Assembly: GCF_001665235.1 (NCBI RefSeq)
Contig: NZ_LZSC01000005.1
Location: 62,001 to 126,000 of the forward strand
Length of the DNA: 64,000 nucleotides
Origin: Mycobacterium sp. 1100029.7
GTDB taxonomy: Bacteria; Actinomycetota; Actinomycetes; Mycobacteriales; Mycobacteriaceae
Reading direction: 5' to 3'
The notes beneath the pieces are model-generated. The model was not told the origin of the DNA and did not search any database. It saw only the letters and a program-made list of their open reading frames with translations. Each line of letters starts with the position of its first letter. Within the stretch, counting starts at the first letter, position 1. Positions 47,829 to 55,942 of this stretch are shown in pieces. The position numbers and the translations under genes are program-made.

Positions 47829-49349
47829 TTACTGGCTCACCCGCGCGGCGATCTGCCCGGCGAGTTTGCCCGCCTGGCCGGTCTCGGCGTCGGGGCCGCA
47901 CAGCAACAGATCGACGACCACGCTGGACGCCGCGTGCAGGGCGTGGTGGCAGACGCGGGTTCCATCCGCCTCAGTGCGCTCCTGGTAGATCCTGGGCACC
48001 GTACCCGTGACCTCCCCGAACTTCCATCCCGCGGATTTGCCGTTGAAGTCGACCGTGATCGACTGTCCGGCGCAGGCTTTCCACTTGTCCGCGGACACCT
48101 GGACGAACGCCGCGGCCTTATCGGGCGACGCGAAATTCGCGACGGCTTCATACAGGCGGTGTGCCGGGTTTTCCCCGCCGGTGTGTACGGCCTGGCCGCT
48201 CACCGCAAGGAACCCGTCGGCGCTTTTGTAGGCCGAGTCCTCGATCGGTTCGTAAGCGCCCTTGCAGTCGGGGTTGGACAGCGTCGCCCTCAAGTTGCGC
48301 AGCTGCCCCGCTTTTTCCGAGACCACCAGGTTCGGATCGCCCACGATGGCACCGACATCGGCAGGACCCAGCAGGTACGAGTCCAACTGCGTAGCCGGAG
48401 CCGAATTAGCTGCTGCCGGGGCGGAATTCGAGTTCGACGCTTTCGGAGCCGGCTTGGTCTTGCCGCCCTGGGTGGTCATCACCACGACGATCGCGATCGC
48501 GGCGATGACTGCCACTGCGGCACCGCCGATGATGATCAGCCGTTTGTTGGAACCCCCGCCGGACGCCGGGCCGCCGCTGACGGCGGTCGGGACGGTCGCG
48601 GCCGTGGAGCCGGTGGGTGGGGTTGCGGTGGTCGTAGCCGCCGCGGCGGTCGGCGCCTGGGTCTTGCCGCCGGGGCCCGCCGGGCTGCCGTCTTGGGCTT
48701 CGATTTCGGCCAGCACGTTGTCGATCTCGCTGCGGGTGCGATAGGTGACGTCATGGCGCAGCCGCAGCATTCGCAGCAGCTGCGCAATGTCGCTGCGTGC
48801 GCTCGGGTCCTCGCCGTCCTCGTCGAATCCGGACCGCAACTCGACCAACAGCTGGAGCTGCTGCTGGGGGCTGAGCTCCTTTTCGGCGAGCGTGTTGCCC
48901 AGTCGCGTGATGTAGCCGAACGGCACCGGCGGCTCTTCGGGCAGCGGGTCCGGCAGCGGCACCGGCTTACTGCGCAGCCCGTGCACCGCGGTGACCAACT
49001 GGATGCCGGCATCGACGGTCGGTTCCCGGTAGTCGATGATCTGCAATGCGGCAAGGGGATTCACGCGCATGCTGTCGACGTCGCCGATCCGAACCGGCAG
49101 GATGGGACGGCCCAGCGCTTGCGCGTAGCGCAACTCTGCCTGACTCGGCTTGGACTGCAACCAGTTACTCGACAGCGCGACGATGAACACCTCGCAGTCG
49201 CGGATCTGCTCGAGGATCTTGGCCCACCAGGAGTCGCCACCGCCGAGCTCCTGGTCGAACCAGACCTGGTTCTGACCGCGCCGAAGCGCGTTGGTCAAGG
49301 CGTCGACCTTCGACCGATCCTGGCTCGAGTAGCTGATGAACAGCGCCAT
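47829..49349 (-). CDS. TIR domain–membrane helix–PknH-type extracellular sensor protein
   Basis: The roughly 506-residue protein starts with a TIR domain (1–125; MALFISYSSQDRSKVDALT, catalytic Glu candidate E72 in SQAELRYA). A helical linker (about 150–222) and a Thr/Ala/Pro-rich stretch lead to one membrane helix (about 271–292). The outer domain (about 320–506) matches the PknH C-terminal sensor: FASPDKAAAFVQVSADKWKA, with four cysteines near 363, 427, 468 and 485 that should form two disulfides. Thus a kinase-type sensor is joined to a predicted NAD-cleaving TIR. The start has AGGAG seven bases upstream. It follows the RyR-domain gene on the same strand. Confidence 0.88.
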   Translation of the reverse strand: MALFISYSSQDRSKVDALTNALRRGQNQVWFDQELGGGDSWWAKILEQIRDCEVFIVALSSNWLQSKPSQAELRYAQALGRPILPVRIGDVDSMRVNPLAALQIIDYREPTVDAGIQLVTAVHGLRSKPVPLPDPLPEEPPVPFGYITRLGNTLAEKELSPQQQLQLLVELRSGFDEDGEDPSARSDIAQLLRMLRLRHDVTYRTRSEIDNVLAEIEAQDGSPAGPGGKTQAPTAAAATTTATPPTGSTAATVPTAVSGGPASGGGSNKRLIIIGGAAVAVIAAIAIVVVMTTQGGKTKPAPKASNSNSAPAAANSAPATQLDSYLLGPADVGAIVGDPNLVVSEKAGQLRNLRATLSNPDCKGAYEPIEDSAYKSADGFLAVSGQAVHTGGENPAHRLYEAVANFASPDKAAAFVQVSADKWKACAGQSITVDFNGKSAGWKFGEVTGTVPRIYQERTEADGTRVCHHALHAASSVVVDLLLCGPDAETGQAGKLAGQIAARVSQ

Positions 49350-49425
49350 CGCAGTCTCCTAGGGGGAAGCGGAGCGAACGAACTGGGGCGAGAGTTTGCC
49401 TGCGCGACCCGTACGCACACGCGCC

Positions 49426-49436
49426 GATACCGTATC
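49426..49436. promoter_or_regulatory. Small palindrome upstream of the TIR gene
   Basis: GATAC-C-GTATC is a perfect five-base inverted repeat 77 bases before the TIR start, in the 118-base gap after the RyR-domain gene. It could be an operator or part of an internal promoter. Confidence 0.35.
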
Positions 49437-49467
49437 AGTGTTGGCACCCGTGCGGATGCGCAAATTT

Positions 49468-51804
49468 TCAGCGGAATTCGGCGTAGCGCCGCGCGAACTC
49501 GGCACCGGGGACCGGCCATTGCTCACCGCTGGTTCCCCGCACCACCCAATCGCCCTCGGCCGCGGTCGTGGGGCCCTCGAGGGTGTTGACGGTCTCGCCC
49601 GGATAGGCCGGGCGCGCTTGCACCTTCCCCTTGCGCTGCCACTGCCCGTCGCCCGCCGGCTCGTAAGTGTCCCGGAAGATGTCGTCGCGGACCGACCATA
49701 CTTTTCCGTCTTCGTGAATCGCCCAGTCGCCGGCATCGGCGCGCATGGTGGCTCCCGAGTCCGACGTCCATGTCCATGGGGCGCTTCGTTGTTCCGCGGT
49801 GACGGCGCCCACCCGGGTGAAGGTCTGCCACAGCGGGCGTGACCGAAAACCCAGCTGCCGCAGGCTCCACAGCGTGCCCGCCAAACTGCGCACCGCGGCG
49901 TTGAGCAGATCGGGGTCGCTTTCCACCACCGACCAGTCGACCAACTTGTTGTGGATCTTGCGCGAATCATCGCGCGGCGAACCGTATTTCCAACCATTGC
50001 GGCGGTAATACCGACACCAGTCCTCGTGCTCGGCCCGGGCCATGCGCAGCGACGCGTCTGCGTCGAAGCCCAGCAGGGCAAGCTGCTCCACCGGCTCCAA
50101 TTCCGCCATCTCGCTGCCGGATAGCTGCGCGGGCGGGCTGCCCCAGGTGTTCCAGGTGTGCCCGGCGATCTGCTCCACCATCCACAACGCGTTGCGGACC
50201 TGGCGCCGGTTGGACCCGCGGTAGAACTCGTTGAGCTCGGCCCACGGCACCGATGCGGGTCCCTTCGGCCAGCTCGGGTCCATCGTCGAGACATAGCGCT
50301 CGTGGATCAGCCGCGACGCGCGCTCCCACGCGTCGCGCACCTGGCCCTCCTGGGTATCGAGCACCAGCGAGTAGGACTGCAGACGCCCGACGACCTGGAT
50401 GGAGTCATCAGCGATGTTGGTGTTGAGATCCGAAGCGTGAATGGGCATCTCGGGGAAGCGGGCCGCCAGCCGGGCGGCCGTCGTCCCGGCATGGGCGTCC
50501 ACGAAGATCACCGCGCTGGTCGCCGGGTCGCCGTCGCCGATCAGCTTGAGCATGGTCGGTATCGTCGGTGTCTCCGCGACCGCGTCGATGGCCGGTCCCG
50601 TCGAGGCGAATCCTGCTTGCTGACGGTAAAATTCGTGATCGCGCAGGTAATCGTCGGCGTCTTTCTCGACGAGGGTGAGCGCGGGTAGCGGCACCGCGCC
50701 CGTTGCGGTGTAGAAGTCGCGTTCCAGGGCCCGCTGCGTCAGGTCGGCGCACAGCGCCAACGTCAATTGCGAAGTGCCGCAGACGAATACATGTTTGGTC
50801 CGGCCTGTCGCGAGAATGCTGTCGAGCAACCGGCCCGCGGTCACCTCGTATTTCCCGATGACGTCGGCCGCCCATCGAGTGTCCGACCCACCGAACTGCT
50901 GGGCGCGCCACGCCTGGGCCAGCCAGGGATCGTCCATCCGCACGATCAGCGGCAGCCGCTGCTTGTTGGCGACCTCGGCCAGCCGGTGACTGATCAAATC
51001 CAGCCACATCAGGTTGATCGCCGGGTCCGGCGCCATCAGATAAAGCCGAGAAAGGCGGCGCCACAACCGAAGTGACACCAGGGTCGACGGGGTGTTGAAG
51101 TCGACCAGTACCACCCGGGCGCCCTGGCGACGGGCTCGGGCCACCCGGTCGTCGCTGGCGCCGGTGATCACGACCAGGGTGCTGCGCCGGTCCAGGGTGC
51201 GCGCGACGGCGCTGATCATCGACTGGGTGTCGTTGTCGACACCGACGATCGCGGTGACGGATTCGGCCCAGTTGGCCCGCAACCGGTCGACCTGAGAGCG
51301 GAACACGCCAACCACGACGCCACCCAGGCCGGTGAAAATCGCCGAAAGCGCCGCGATGCGGGCCAGTTCCAGGCCGACCGGGGTCGGGTTGGGGCAGGTG
51401 CGCCCGCCTACCGAGAAGTCGCCGGTGCCGCCCTTGACCAGACTCGCCGTCGCCATCAGCGGGGTGAACAAGGCCGGATGGTTGGCGTCGTGGCAACCCC
51501 AATACGAGCTCAGCCCCAGCACCGCCGTCATCGGGACCAGGGCAGCGATCAGGGTGAACGAAACACCCACCACTCGGTGGCTGCCACCCGCGCGAAACGT
51601 CAGCACCGACGCCCAGATCAGCACCGTCACCACGATCGCCAGCGTCGGCATCGAGCCCGGCCGGCCGAACCAATTCAGCGCCGGCGGCAGCGCGTCGATG
51701 ATCGAGGGCCGCAGATCCAGCACGGCCAGATAGACGATGAGCAGCACGCCCACTCCGGTGACGACCCAGCGCAAGACGGGCGAGGGTGTCCTCGTGGGAG
51801 GCAT
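49468..51804 (-). CDS. Membrane protein with TrkA-N-like domains and a RyR domain
   Basis: The 778-residue protein has four membrane helices (about 11–29, 53–70, 77–99, 145–168); the loop before helix 4 is predicted outside and has Cys104 and Cys137. Two Rossmann/TrkA-N-like units follow (about 182–335 with TAIVGVDNDTQ; 336–480 with HVFVCGTSQLT). A RyR domain lies at 588–645 (AEHEDWCRYYRRNGWKYG then KIHNKLVDW). The end has two similar units, GDWAI...VW.V (690–714) and GDWVV...QWPV (750–774). It resembles RCK/CASTOR-type channels with a nucleotide-sensing RyR. ATG 51804 follows GGGAG. It is the first gene of a pair with the TIR gene. Confidence 0.86.
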   Translation of the reverse strand: MPPTRTPSPVLRWVVTGVGVLLIVYLAVLDLRPSIIDALPPALNWFGRPGSMPTLAIVVTVLIWASVLTFRAGGSHRVVGVSFTLIAALVPMTAVLGLSSYWGCHDANHPALFTPLMATASLVKGGTGDFSVGGRTCPNPTPVGLELARIAALSAIFTGLGGVVVGVFRSQVDRLRANWAESVTAIVGVDNDTQSMISAVARTLDRRSTLVVITGASDDRVARARRQGARVVLVDFNTPSTLVSLRLWRRLSRLYLMAPDPAINLMWLDLISHRLAEVANKQRLPLIVRMDDPWLAQAWRAQQFGGSDTRWAADVIGKYEVTAGRLLDSILATGRTKHVFVCGTSQLTLALCADLTQRALERDFYTATGAVPLPALTLVEKDADDYLRDHEFYRQQAGFASTGPAIDAVAETPTIPTMLKLIGDGDPATSAVIFVDAHAGTTAARLAARFPEMPIHASDLNTNIADDSIQVVGRLQSYSLVLDTQEGQVRDAWERASRLIHERYVSTMDPSWPKGPASVPWAELNEFYRGSNRRQVRNALWMVEQIAGHTWNTWGSPPAQLSGSEMAELEPVEQLALLGFDADASLRMARAEHEDWCRYYRRNGWKYGSPRDDSRKIHNKLVDWSVVESDPDLLNAAVRSLAGTLWSLRQLGFRSRPLWQTFTRVGAVTAEQRSAPWTWTSDSGATMRADAGDWAIHEDGKVWSVRDDIFRDTYEPAGDGQWQRKGKVQARPAYPGETVNTLEGPTTAAEGDWVVRGTSGEQWPVPGAEFARRYAEFR

Positions 51805-51847
51805 CCGCCGATCTCCCTTCGCACGTCATCGGCTGCTCGGACGTCGA

Positions 51848-51853
51848 ACAGTA
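51848..51853 (-). promoter_or_regulatory. -10 candidate for the RyR–TIR gene pair
   Basis: On the minus strand TACTGT (TANNNT) lies about 44 bases before the RyR-gene ATG, in the 124-base gap after the nitrobindin-like gene. It suggests the island has its own promoter. Confidence 0.4.
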
Positions 51854-51928
51854 CACGCAAAAGATCGGCCGAAAGCAATGGTTTCGTGCGAGTGCCGAAT
51901 TACCTACGCGGCCAACGACAGCGGGCCG

Positions 51929-52597
51929 CTACCCGACGAATCGCGACAGCCGAGCCGACAGATGCGGGACCAAGCCGCCGTCGGCGTCCACGCGCTCCTC
52001 GACGTAGGCCAGGTCGCCGCCTTCGACGATGCCGTAGAGCCGCTTGGCGCCGCCGACCAGAACACCCGAGCGGCTGCGGGCCAGCGCGTCGGTCACCAGC
52101 TCCCACGACGACTGGTTGCGCGGTCGCCCGTAGAACAGCTCGACGTAGCCCGACGAGTGGGCCAGCAACAGTTCGATGGCCTGCGACTCGCTGGGGTCGT
52201 CCGGGTCGACGACGAATCGCCAGAAGCCGGTCTCGCGCAGCCCGGCTTCCCGATAGTCGCCGGCATCGTCGAGCCGCCACGACCTGGCTTCCCAATTCAG
52301 GTAATCGCCACCGTCGTGGGAGACCACGATCTGCTGACCGAACCGGTAGTCGCCGTCGGGGCCCCGGCCCTCGCCCTCACCGCGCCACACCCCGACGAGC
52401 GGCAGCAGGGCCAGCAGCGCGTCGTTGAGGTTGGCGCCTTCGCGCAGGTTCGCCGTGTCGGCCGGGACCGGCAGGTCGTCGAAGGCGGGGATATTGCGGG
52501 TCGCGGTCACCTTGGCGCGCTCGGCGGCGGCAGCCACTGCGCGGTCGCCGGAGCGTGGGGAACCGCCCGGCCCGTCGGTGTCCTCGTCGTGCGTCAC
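51929..52597 (-). CDS. Nitrobindin-like haem-binding protein, Rv0813c-like
   Basis: The 222-residue protein is a beta-barrel of the nitrobindin/FABP-like family: [38 protein letters not shown], and the C-terminal HLSARLSRF. Nitrobindins bind ferric haem and can react with peroxynitrite. GTG 52597 overlaps the stop of a 32-codon membrane-protein ORF (GTGA). It ends the cysA2–sseC2 operon. Confidence 0.87.
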   Translation of the reverse strand: MTHDEDTDGPGGSPRSGDRAVAAAAERAKVTATRNIPAFDDLPVPADTANLREGANLNDALLALLPLVGVWRGEGEGRGPDGDYRFGQQIVVSHDGGDYLNWEARSWRLDDAGDYREAGLRETGFWRFVVDPDDPSESQAIELLLAHSSGYVELFYGRPRNQSSWELVTDALARSRSGVLVGGAKRLYGIVEGGDLAYVEERVDADGGLVPHLSARLSRFVG

Positions 52598-52692
52598 GAC
52601 TCGTCGGTGATGAGTCGGTAGAGGGTGTACAACGCGAACCAGGAAATGACCACGACTGCAACCACCAGCATGATCTCGAAGAAGAGCACCAC
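52594..52692 (-). CDS. 32-residue membrane protein, probably leaderless
   Basis: From GTG 52692 the ORF encodes a single membrane helix ([20 protein letters not shown]) and a short charged end. Its TGA overlaps the GTG of the nitrobindin-like gene by four bases, strong support for translation. TAGACT (52700–52705) lies seven bases upstream of the GTG, the spacing of a -10 element for a leaderless transcript. GTG 52689 is an alternative start. Partner and function unknown. Confidence 0.65.
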   Translation of the reverse strand: MVLFFEIMLVVAVVVISWFALYTLYRLITDES

Positions 52693-52699
52693 GCCAGCA

Positions 52700-52705
52700 A
52701 GTCTA
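52700..52705 (-). promoter_or_regulatory. -10 element for leaderless small membrane protein
   Basis: On the minus strand TAGACT is seven bases before GTG 52692, consistent with transcription starting at the start codon. Confidence 0.45.
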
Positions 52706-52759
52706 TTCGCCCGGGGCCCTCGGCCGCGTTTCCGGGGATGGCGGTCGCGGCCTCGGCGG

Positions 52760-53062
52760 TCAGGCGATCTTGACGTCGACCTCGTGGATGCCCGCACCGG
52801 ACGGCGACACCACGGCGTCGCCGTTGCCGGCCTTGGACAGCGCGCGCAGCGTCCACGATCCCGGTGCCGCGAAGAACCGGAAGTCGCCGGTGGCCGACGC
52901 CACGACCTCGGCCGTGAACTCGTCCGACGAGTCCAGCAGACGGACGAATGCGCCCCCGACGGCCTGACCGTCGCGGTCCACGACGCGGCCGGTGATCACG
53001 GTTTCCTTCTCCAGGTCGACGCTGGCGGGCAACGTCTGTCCTTGCCTAGGTGCAGAGCACAT
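52760..53062 (-). CDS. sseC2: SseC-like DUF1416 protein
   Basis: The 100-residue protein (MCSAPRQGQTLPASVDLEKE) belongs to the DUF1416 family next to thiosulfate sulfurtransferase genes in mycobacteria. The body is a carboxypeptidase-regulatory-like beta-sandwich (ITGRVVDRDGQAVGGAFVRL). ATG 53062 is one base after the cysA2 stop. Role in sulfur metabolism inferred from context. Confidence 0.9.
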   Translation of the reverse strand: MCSAPRQGQTLPASVDLEKETVITGRVVDRDGQAVGGAFVRLLDSSDEFTAEVVASATGDFRFFAAPGSWTLRALSKAGNGDAVVSPSGAGIHEVDVKIA

Positions 53063-53063
53063 A

Positions 53064-53897
53064 TCAGCTTCCCAACTCGATCGGGGCGCCCACCAGGGAG
53101 CCGTATTCCGTCCAACTGCCGTCGTAGTTCTTGACGTTCTTATGCCCGAGTAGTTCCTGCAGGACGAACCAGGTGTGCGACGAACGCTCCCCGATCCGAC
53201 AGTAGGCAATTGTTTCCTTCGTGCCGTCCAACCCGGCGTCGGCGTACAGCTTGGCCAACTCCTCGTCGGACTTGAAGGTGCCGTCCTCGTTGGCGGCCTT
53301 GCTCCACGGCACGTTGATGGCAGTGGGGATGTGGCCGGGACGCTGGCTCTGCTCCTGGGGCAGGTGCGCCGGCGCGAGGATCTTTCCGGAGAACTCGTCG
53401 GGCGAACGCACGTCGACCAGGTTCTTGGTGTTGATCGCCGCGATGACTTCGTCGCGGAACGCGCGGATGGTGTTGTCGGGAGCTGACGCGGTGTAGGAGG
53501 TGGCCGGCCGGCTGACGGTGTCGGTGGTCAGCGGACGCCCGTCGAGCTCCCACTTCTTGCGGCCGCCATCGAGCAGCTTGACGTTCTCGTGACCGTACAG
53601 CTTGAAGTACCAGTACGCGTACGCGGCGAACCAGTTGTTGTTGCCGCCGTAGAGGATCACGGTGTCGTCGTTGGAAATGCCGCGGTCGGACAGCAGCTTG
53701 GAGAACTGCTCGGCGTCGACGAAGTCGCGCTTGACCGCGTCCTGCAGGTCGGTGCGCCAGTCGAGCCTGATGGCGCCGGCGATGTGGCCGTCGTCGTAGG
53801 CACTGGTGTCCTCATCGACCTCGACGAACACGACGTTCGCGGCGTCGAGATTATTCTCAGCCCACTCGGCGGAGACCAGGACGTCGGAACGTGCCAT
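53064..53897 (-). CDS. cysA2: Thiosulfate sulfurtransferase (rhodanese)
   Basis: The 277-residue protein has two rhodanese domains; the active Cys is in YCRIGERSSHTWF of the second. It moves sulfane sulfur from thiosulfate to acceptors. It lies between the DUF4395 gene (36 bases upstream) and sseC2 (one base). The cysA2–sseC2 pair also exists as a second copy in M. tuberculosis. Confidence 0.94.
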   Translation of the reverse strand: MARSDVLVSAEWAENNLDAANVVFVEVDEDTSAYDDGHIAGAIRLDWRTDLQDAVKRDFVDAEQFSKLLSDRGISNDDTVILYGGNNNWFAAYAYWYFKLYGHENVKLLDGGRKKWELDGRPLTTDTVSRPATSYTASAPDNTIRAFRDEVIAAINTKNLVDVRSPDEFSGKILAPAHLPQEQSQRPGHIPTAINVPWSKAANEDGTFKSDEELAKLYADAGLDGTKETIAYCRIGERSSHTWFVLQELLGHKNVKNYDGSWTEYGSLVGAPIELGS

Positions 53898-53933
53898 GGT
53901 GGGGATCCTTTCGATATGTAGCGATTGACGGGG

Positions 53934-54404
53934 TTACGCGGGACCGGCAGTCGGTCGTAGGCGAACCACGAGAGGGTACAACTGGCAGCCCAGGCAGATG
54001 CCGAAGGCCGCATTCAGGAACGCAGCCACCAGGGCGAAAGCAGTGGCGATCACGCCGACCAGGGGAGCGCCGAGCGCGAACCCGGCGGCGCCGACGACCG
54101 CGAAGACCAAGCCGACCAACTGGGCGAACTTCAGTGGCGGCACCGGTTCACGTTCCTTGACCGGCTCCAGCCTGGGAGCCACCAGGGTGGCGAACACCCG
54201 GCCGTAGGGGTGCCGGCGCGGGCCGCCGACGGCGCCGATCGCGAAGACCACGGCCTGCAGACCCAGGATGATCGCGGCGGCCAGCGGGCTGAACGCGGAC
54301 ACGATCAACGTCACGACCAGCACCGCGGTGGTGACCCAGGCAGCGAATCTGGGTCCACGAACGTCGACGCGATCCAGCGGGGCGCTGGTATTGCTGCTTG
54401 ACAC
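53934..54404 (-). CDS. DUF4395 membrane protein
   Basis: The 156-residue protein has about four membrane helices and a conserved CLGC pair (GICLGCQLYPLV) near the C-terminus, typical of DUF4395. Linked with sulfurtransferases, it may handle sulfur or redox at the membrane. GTG 54404 follows AGGAG. It is the first main gene after the polycysteine upstream ORF. Confidence 0.85.
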   Translation of the reverse strand: MSSSNTSAPLDRVDVRGPRFAAWVTTAVLVVTLIVSAFSPLAAAIILGLQAVVFAIGAVGGPRRHPYGRVFATLVAPRLEPVKEREPVPPLKFAQLVGLVFAVVGAAGFALGAPLVGVIATAFALVAAFLNAAFGICLGCQLYPLVVRLRPTAGPA

Positions 54405-54499
54405 GAAAGACTCCTATTTGCCTGTTGCACGGAAAAGGTGGAGGCACGCCACGGTGGGCTCCGGGCTGCTCCGAGTGCTGCGCGGGCGGGCGCGGCTAC
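54405..54499 (-). promoter_or_regulatory. Attenuator-like leader after the polycysteine ORF
   Basis: The 95-base spacer holds a CCTCC segment (plus 54440–54444) that can pair with the GGAG of the DUF4395 ribosome site or with two upstream CGGAG copies (plus 54459–54463 and 54469–54473). Ribosome position on the upstream ORF could decide which pairing forms. Confidence 0.45.
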
Positions 54500-54595
54500 T
54501 CAGCAGCTACAGCAACAGCGACAACAACAACCCGCGACGCGGCACAGATCGACTGTGCGGCGCTTGGTGAGCATGAGCTCCATGCGGGATGACAC
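54500..54595 (-). CDS. Leaderless polycysteine upstream ORF (31 codons)
   Basis: From GTG 54595 the peptide ends in VAGCCCRCCCSC: eight Cys in total, seven in the last nine residues. TAAGCT (54603–54608) lies seven bases upstream, fitting a leaderless transcript; in-frame ATGs at 54583 and 54574 are less likely. Polycysteine leaderless ORFs are known in mycobacteria as cysteine-sensing attenuators upstream of this same sulfur operon. Slow translation through the Cys run when cysteine is scarce would raise expression of DUF4395, cysA2 and sseC2. Confidence 0.82.
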   Translation of the reverse strand: MSSRMELMLTKRRTVDLCRVAGCCCRCCCSC

Positions 54596-54602
54596 GTCGG
54601 TC

Positions 54603-54608
54603 AGCTTA
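54603..54608 (-). promoter_or_regulatory. -10 element of the sulfur operon
   Basis: On the minus strand TAAGCT ends seven bases before GTG 54595. Its upstream part lies in the last codons of thiX. Confidence 0.55.
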
Positions 54609-54624
54609 CCCAATGACATCGGTA

Positions 54625-55047
54625 TCAGGCCAACAGCGGTTCGAGCGCGGAACGCAGGTCGGCGGCCTTTGGGACACCCGATGTGCGATAGCGCTGGCGC
54701 CCGTCGACGTCGAAAATCAGCGTAGTCGGCAGCGATAACACCGAAAAACGGCGCGCGGCCGCCGGGTTGGCGTCGATGTCGATCTCGACATGAGCGATGT
54801 CGCCCATGGTGTCGCAGACCTGGTCGACCACTCGGCGCACCCGATCGCAGGGTCCGCACCACGGTGCGCTGAAATGCACGACGGTCGGTCCCGTGCTCGA
54901 TAGTCCCAGGTCCGCGGTGTCCGCGCCGTCGTCCTGGGCGGGTTGCGGGGCGACTTCTTTGATGTTGCCGGAACGCCGTGTCAGCAACCAGCCGACGACG
55001 GCCGCGAACGCCAGCGCCGCCACGATGGCAACCACGACGGTGGTCAT
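54625..55047 (-). CDS. thiX: Membrane-anchored thioredoxin
   Basis: The 140-residue protein has one N-terminal membrane helix (VVVAIVAALAFAAVVGWLL) and a thioredoxin domain with WCGPC in FSAPWCGPCDRV, then a cis-Pro loop LSLPTTLIF. It probably reduces disulfides at the membrane. ATG 55047 gives the 140 residues known for Rv0816c; GTG 55056 would add three. Confidence 0.92.
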   Translation of the reverse strand: MTTVVVAIVAALAFAAVVGWLLTRRSGNIKEVAPQPAQDDGADTADLGLSSTGPTVVHFSAPWCGPCDRVRRVVDQVCDTMGDIAHVEIDIDANPAAARRFSVLSLPTTLIFDVDGRQRYRTSGVPKAADLRSALEPLLA

Positions 55048-55129
55048 TGGCGCCACTTCTTCTCATCGCTACGTGCCCCTCGCCGCTGCGCGGCCCGGAG
55101 TAGCCCCACTGCATCGTCGATAGCGCGGG

Positions 55130-55942
55130 TCATGACTGGTTAAACCCGTCGAGGGTCACGGTTACTCCCGTGGTGATGCCCTCGATGATCACGTCGGAGC
55201 CGCGGGCGCCGACGGTGCGGGGCGCCACGCCGAACGGCAGCCGCTGATCGGGCAGTCTGGCGGTGAAGGCGCGCAGCACCGCGTCGCGCTTGTCGTCGGG
55301 CACGGCCTGGTTGGCGGTATCCGGGCCGGTGAGGACTTCGGTCGGGGTGAACACCAGCGTGGCCGGGTCGTCGGTGGCGATCGACAGGTCCATCGAGACG
55401 CTGACTCGGTGATCGAAGCCGGCCGACTTCGGGGTGCCGCTGAACACCAGCCCGTGGTTGCCGGAGATTCCCGATTCGGTGGTACCGCCGGTGGCGTCGT
55501 TGGTCTCGGCGGGCGGCGCCTCGACCATCAGGTCGCCGATGCCGAAGTAGCGGCCCAGATGGGTCGAGTCGATGATGATGCGGCTTTCCAGCTTGCCCAC
55601 CGGCAGCTTCGCGTTGGTCCTGATCAGCCACGATGCGTCGGCCAGGTCGATCGAATGCATGGTCGCTTCCAGGGTGGCCTTGCCGGTCATCGCGTGGTCG
55701 ATCGCGTTGGCTTTGATCTCCAGCTCGTTGTAATGCCCGCGTATCGCCTGCGGGATGAAGGGGAAAGCCAGGATGGCGACGAACGGGTCGGACCCCAAAT
55801 TTGCTGCCTTCCGTACGTGGCGCGACAGCTGGTACTCGGCGTAGATGCTGGCCCCGTAGTCCACGCCGACGGCGCCGACGACGATCGCCGCCACGGCGGA
55901 CACGGCCGCGACCACACCGATCAGCACCCTGCGCATCCGCAT
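55130..55942 (-). CDS. lmeA: LmeA-family (DUF2993) envelope protein
   Basis: The 270-residue protein has an N-terminal signal or anchor (MRMRRVLIGVVAAVSAVAAIVV) and one DUF2993 lipid-binding-like domain. The Rv0817c/MSMEG_5785 orthologue is LmeA, needed for mature lipomannan elongation. ATG 55942 or 55936 are both possible. It lies between thiX and the divergent Rv0818-like regulator. Confidence 0.85.
   Translation of the reverse strand: MRMRRVLIGVVAAVSAVAAIVVGAVGVDYGASIYAEYQLSRHVRKAANLGSDPFVAILAFPFIPQAIRGHYNELEIKANAIDHAMTGKATLEATMHSIDLADASWLIRTNAKLPVGKLESRIIIDSTHLGRYFGIGDLMVEAPPAETNDATGGTTESGISGNHGLVFSGTPKSAGFDHRVSVSMDLSIATDDPATLVFTPTEVLTGPDTANQAVPDDKRDAVLRAFTARLPDQRLPFGVAPRTVGARGSDVIIEGITTGVTVTLDGFNQS

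Noticed and set aside
47684..48010. A 108-codon plus-strand frame through the structured RNA and into the TIR gene 3' end
   Set aside because: It reads through two perfect hairpins and then antisense to a real gene; base pairing explains the sequence better than coding.
47934..49589. A 551-codon plus-strand open frame across the TIR gene
   Set aside because: It is antisense to a gene with clear TIR and sensor domains, has no recognisable fold, and arises from GC-rich codon bias.
54500..54540. Cys-rich stretch as a low-complexity or metallothionein gene
   Set aside because: Its leaderless promoter spacing and place before cysA2 fit a regulatory upstream ORF better.
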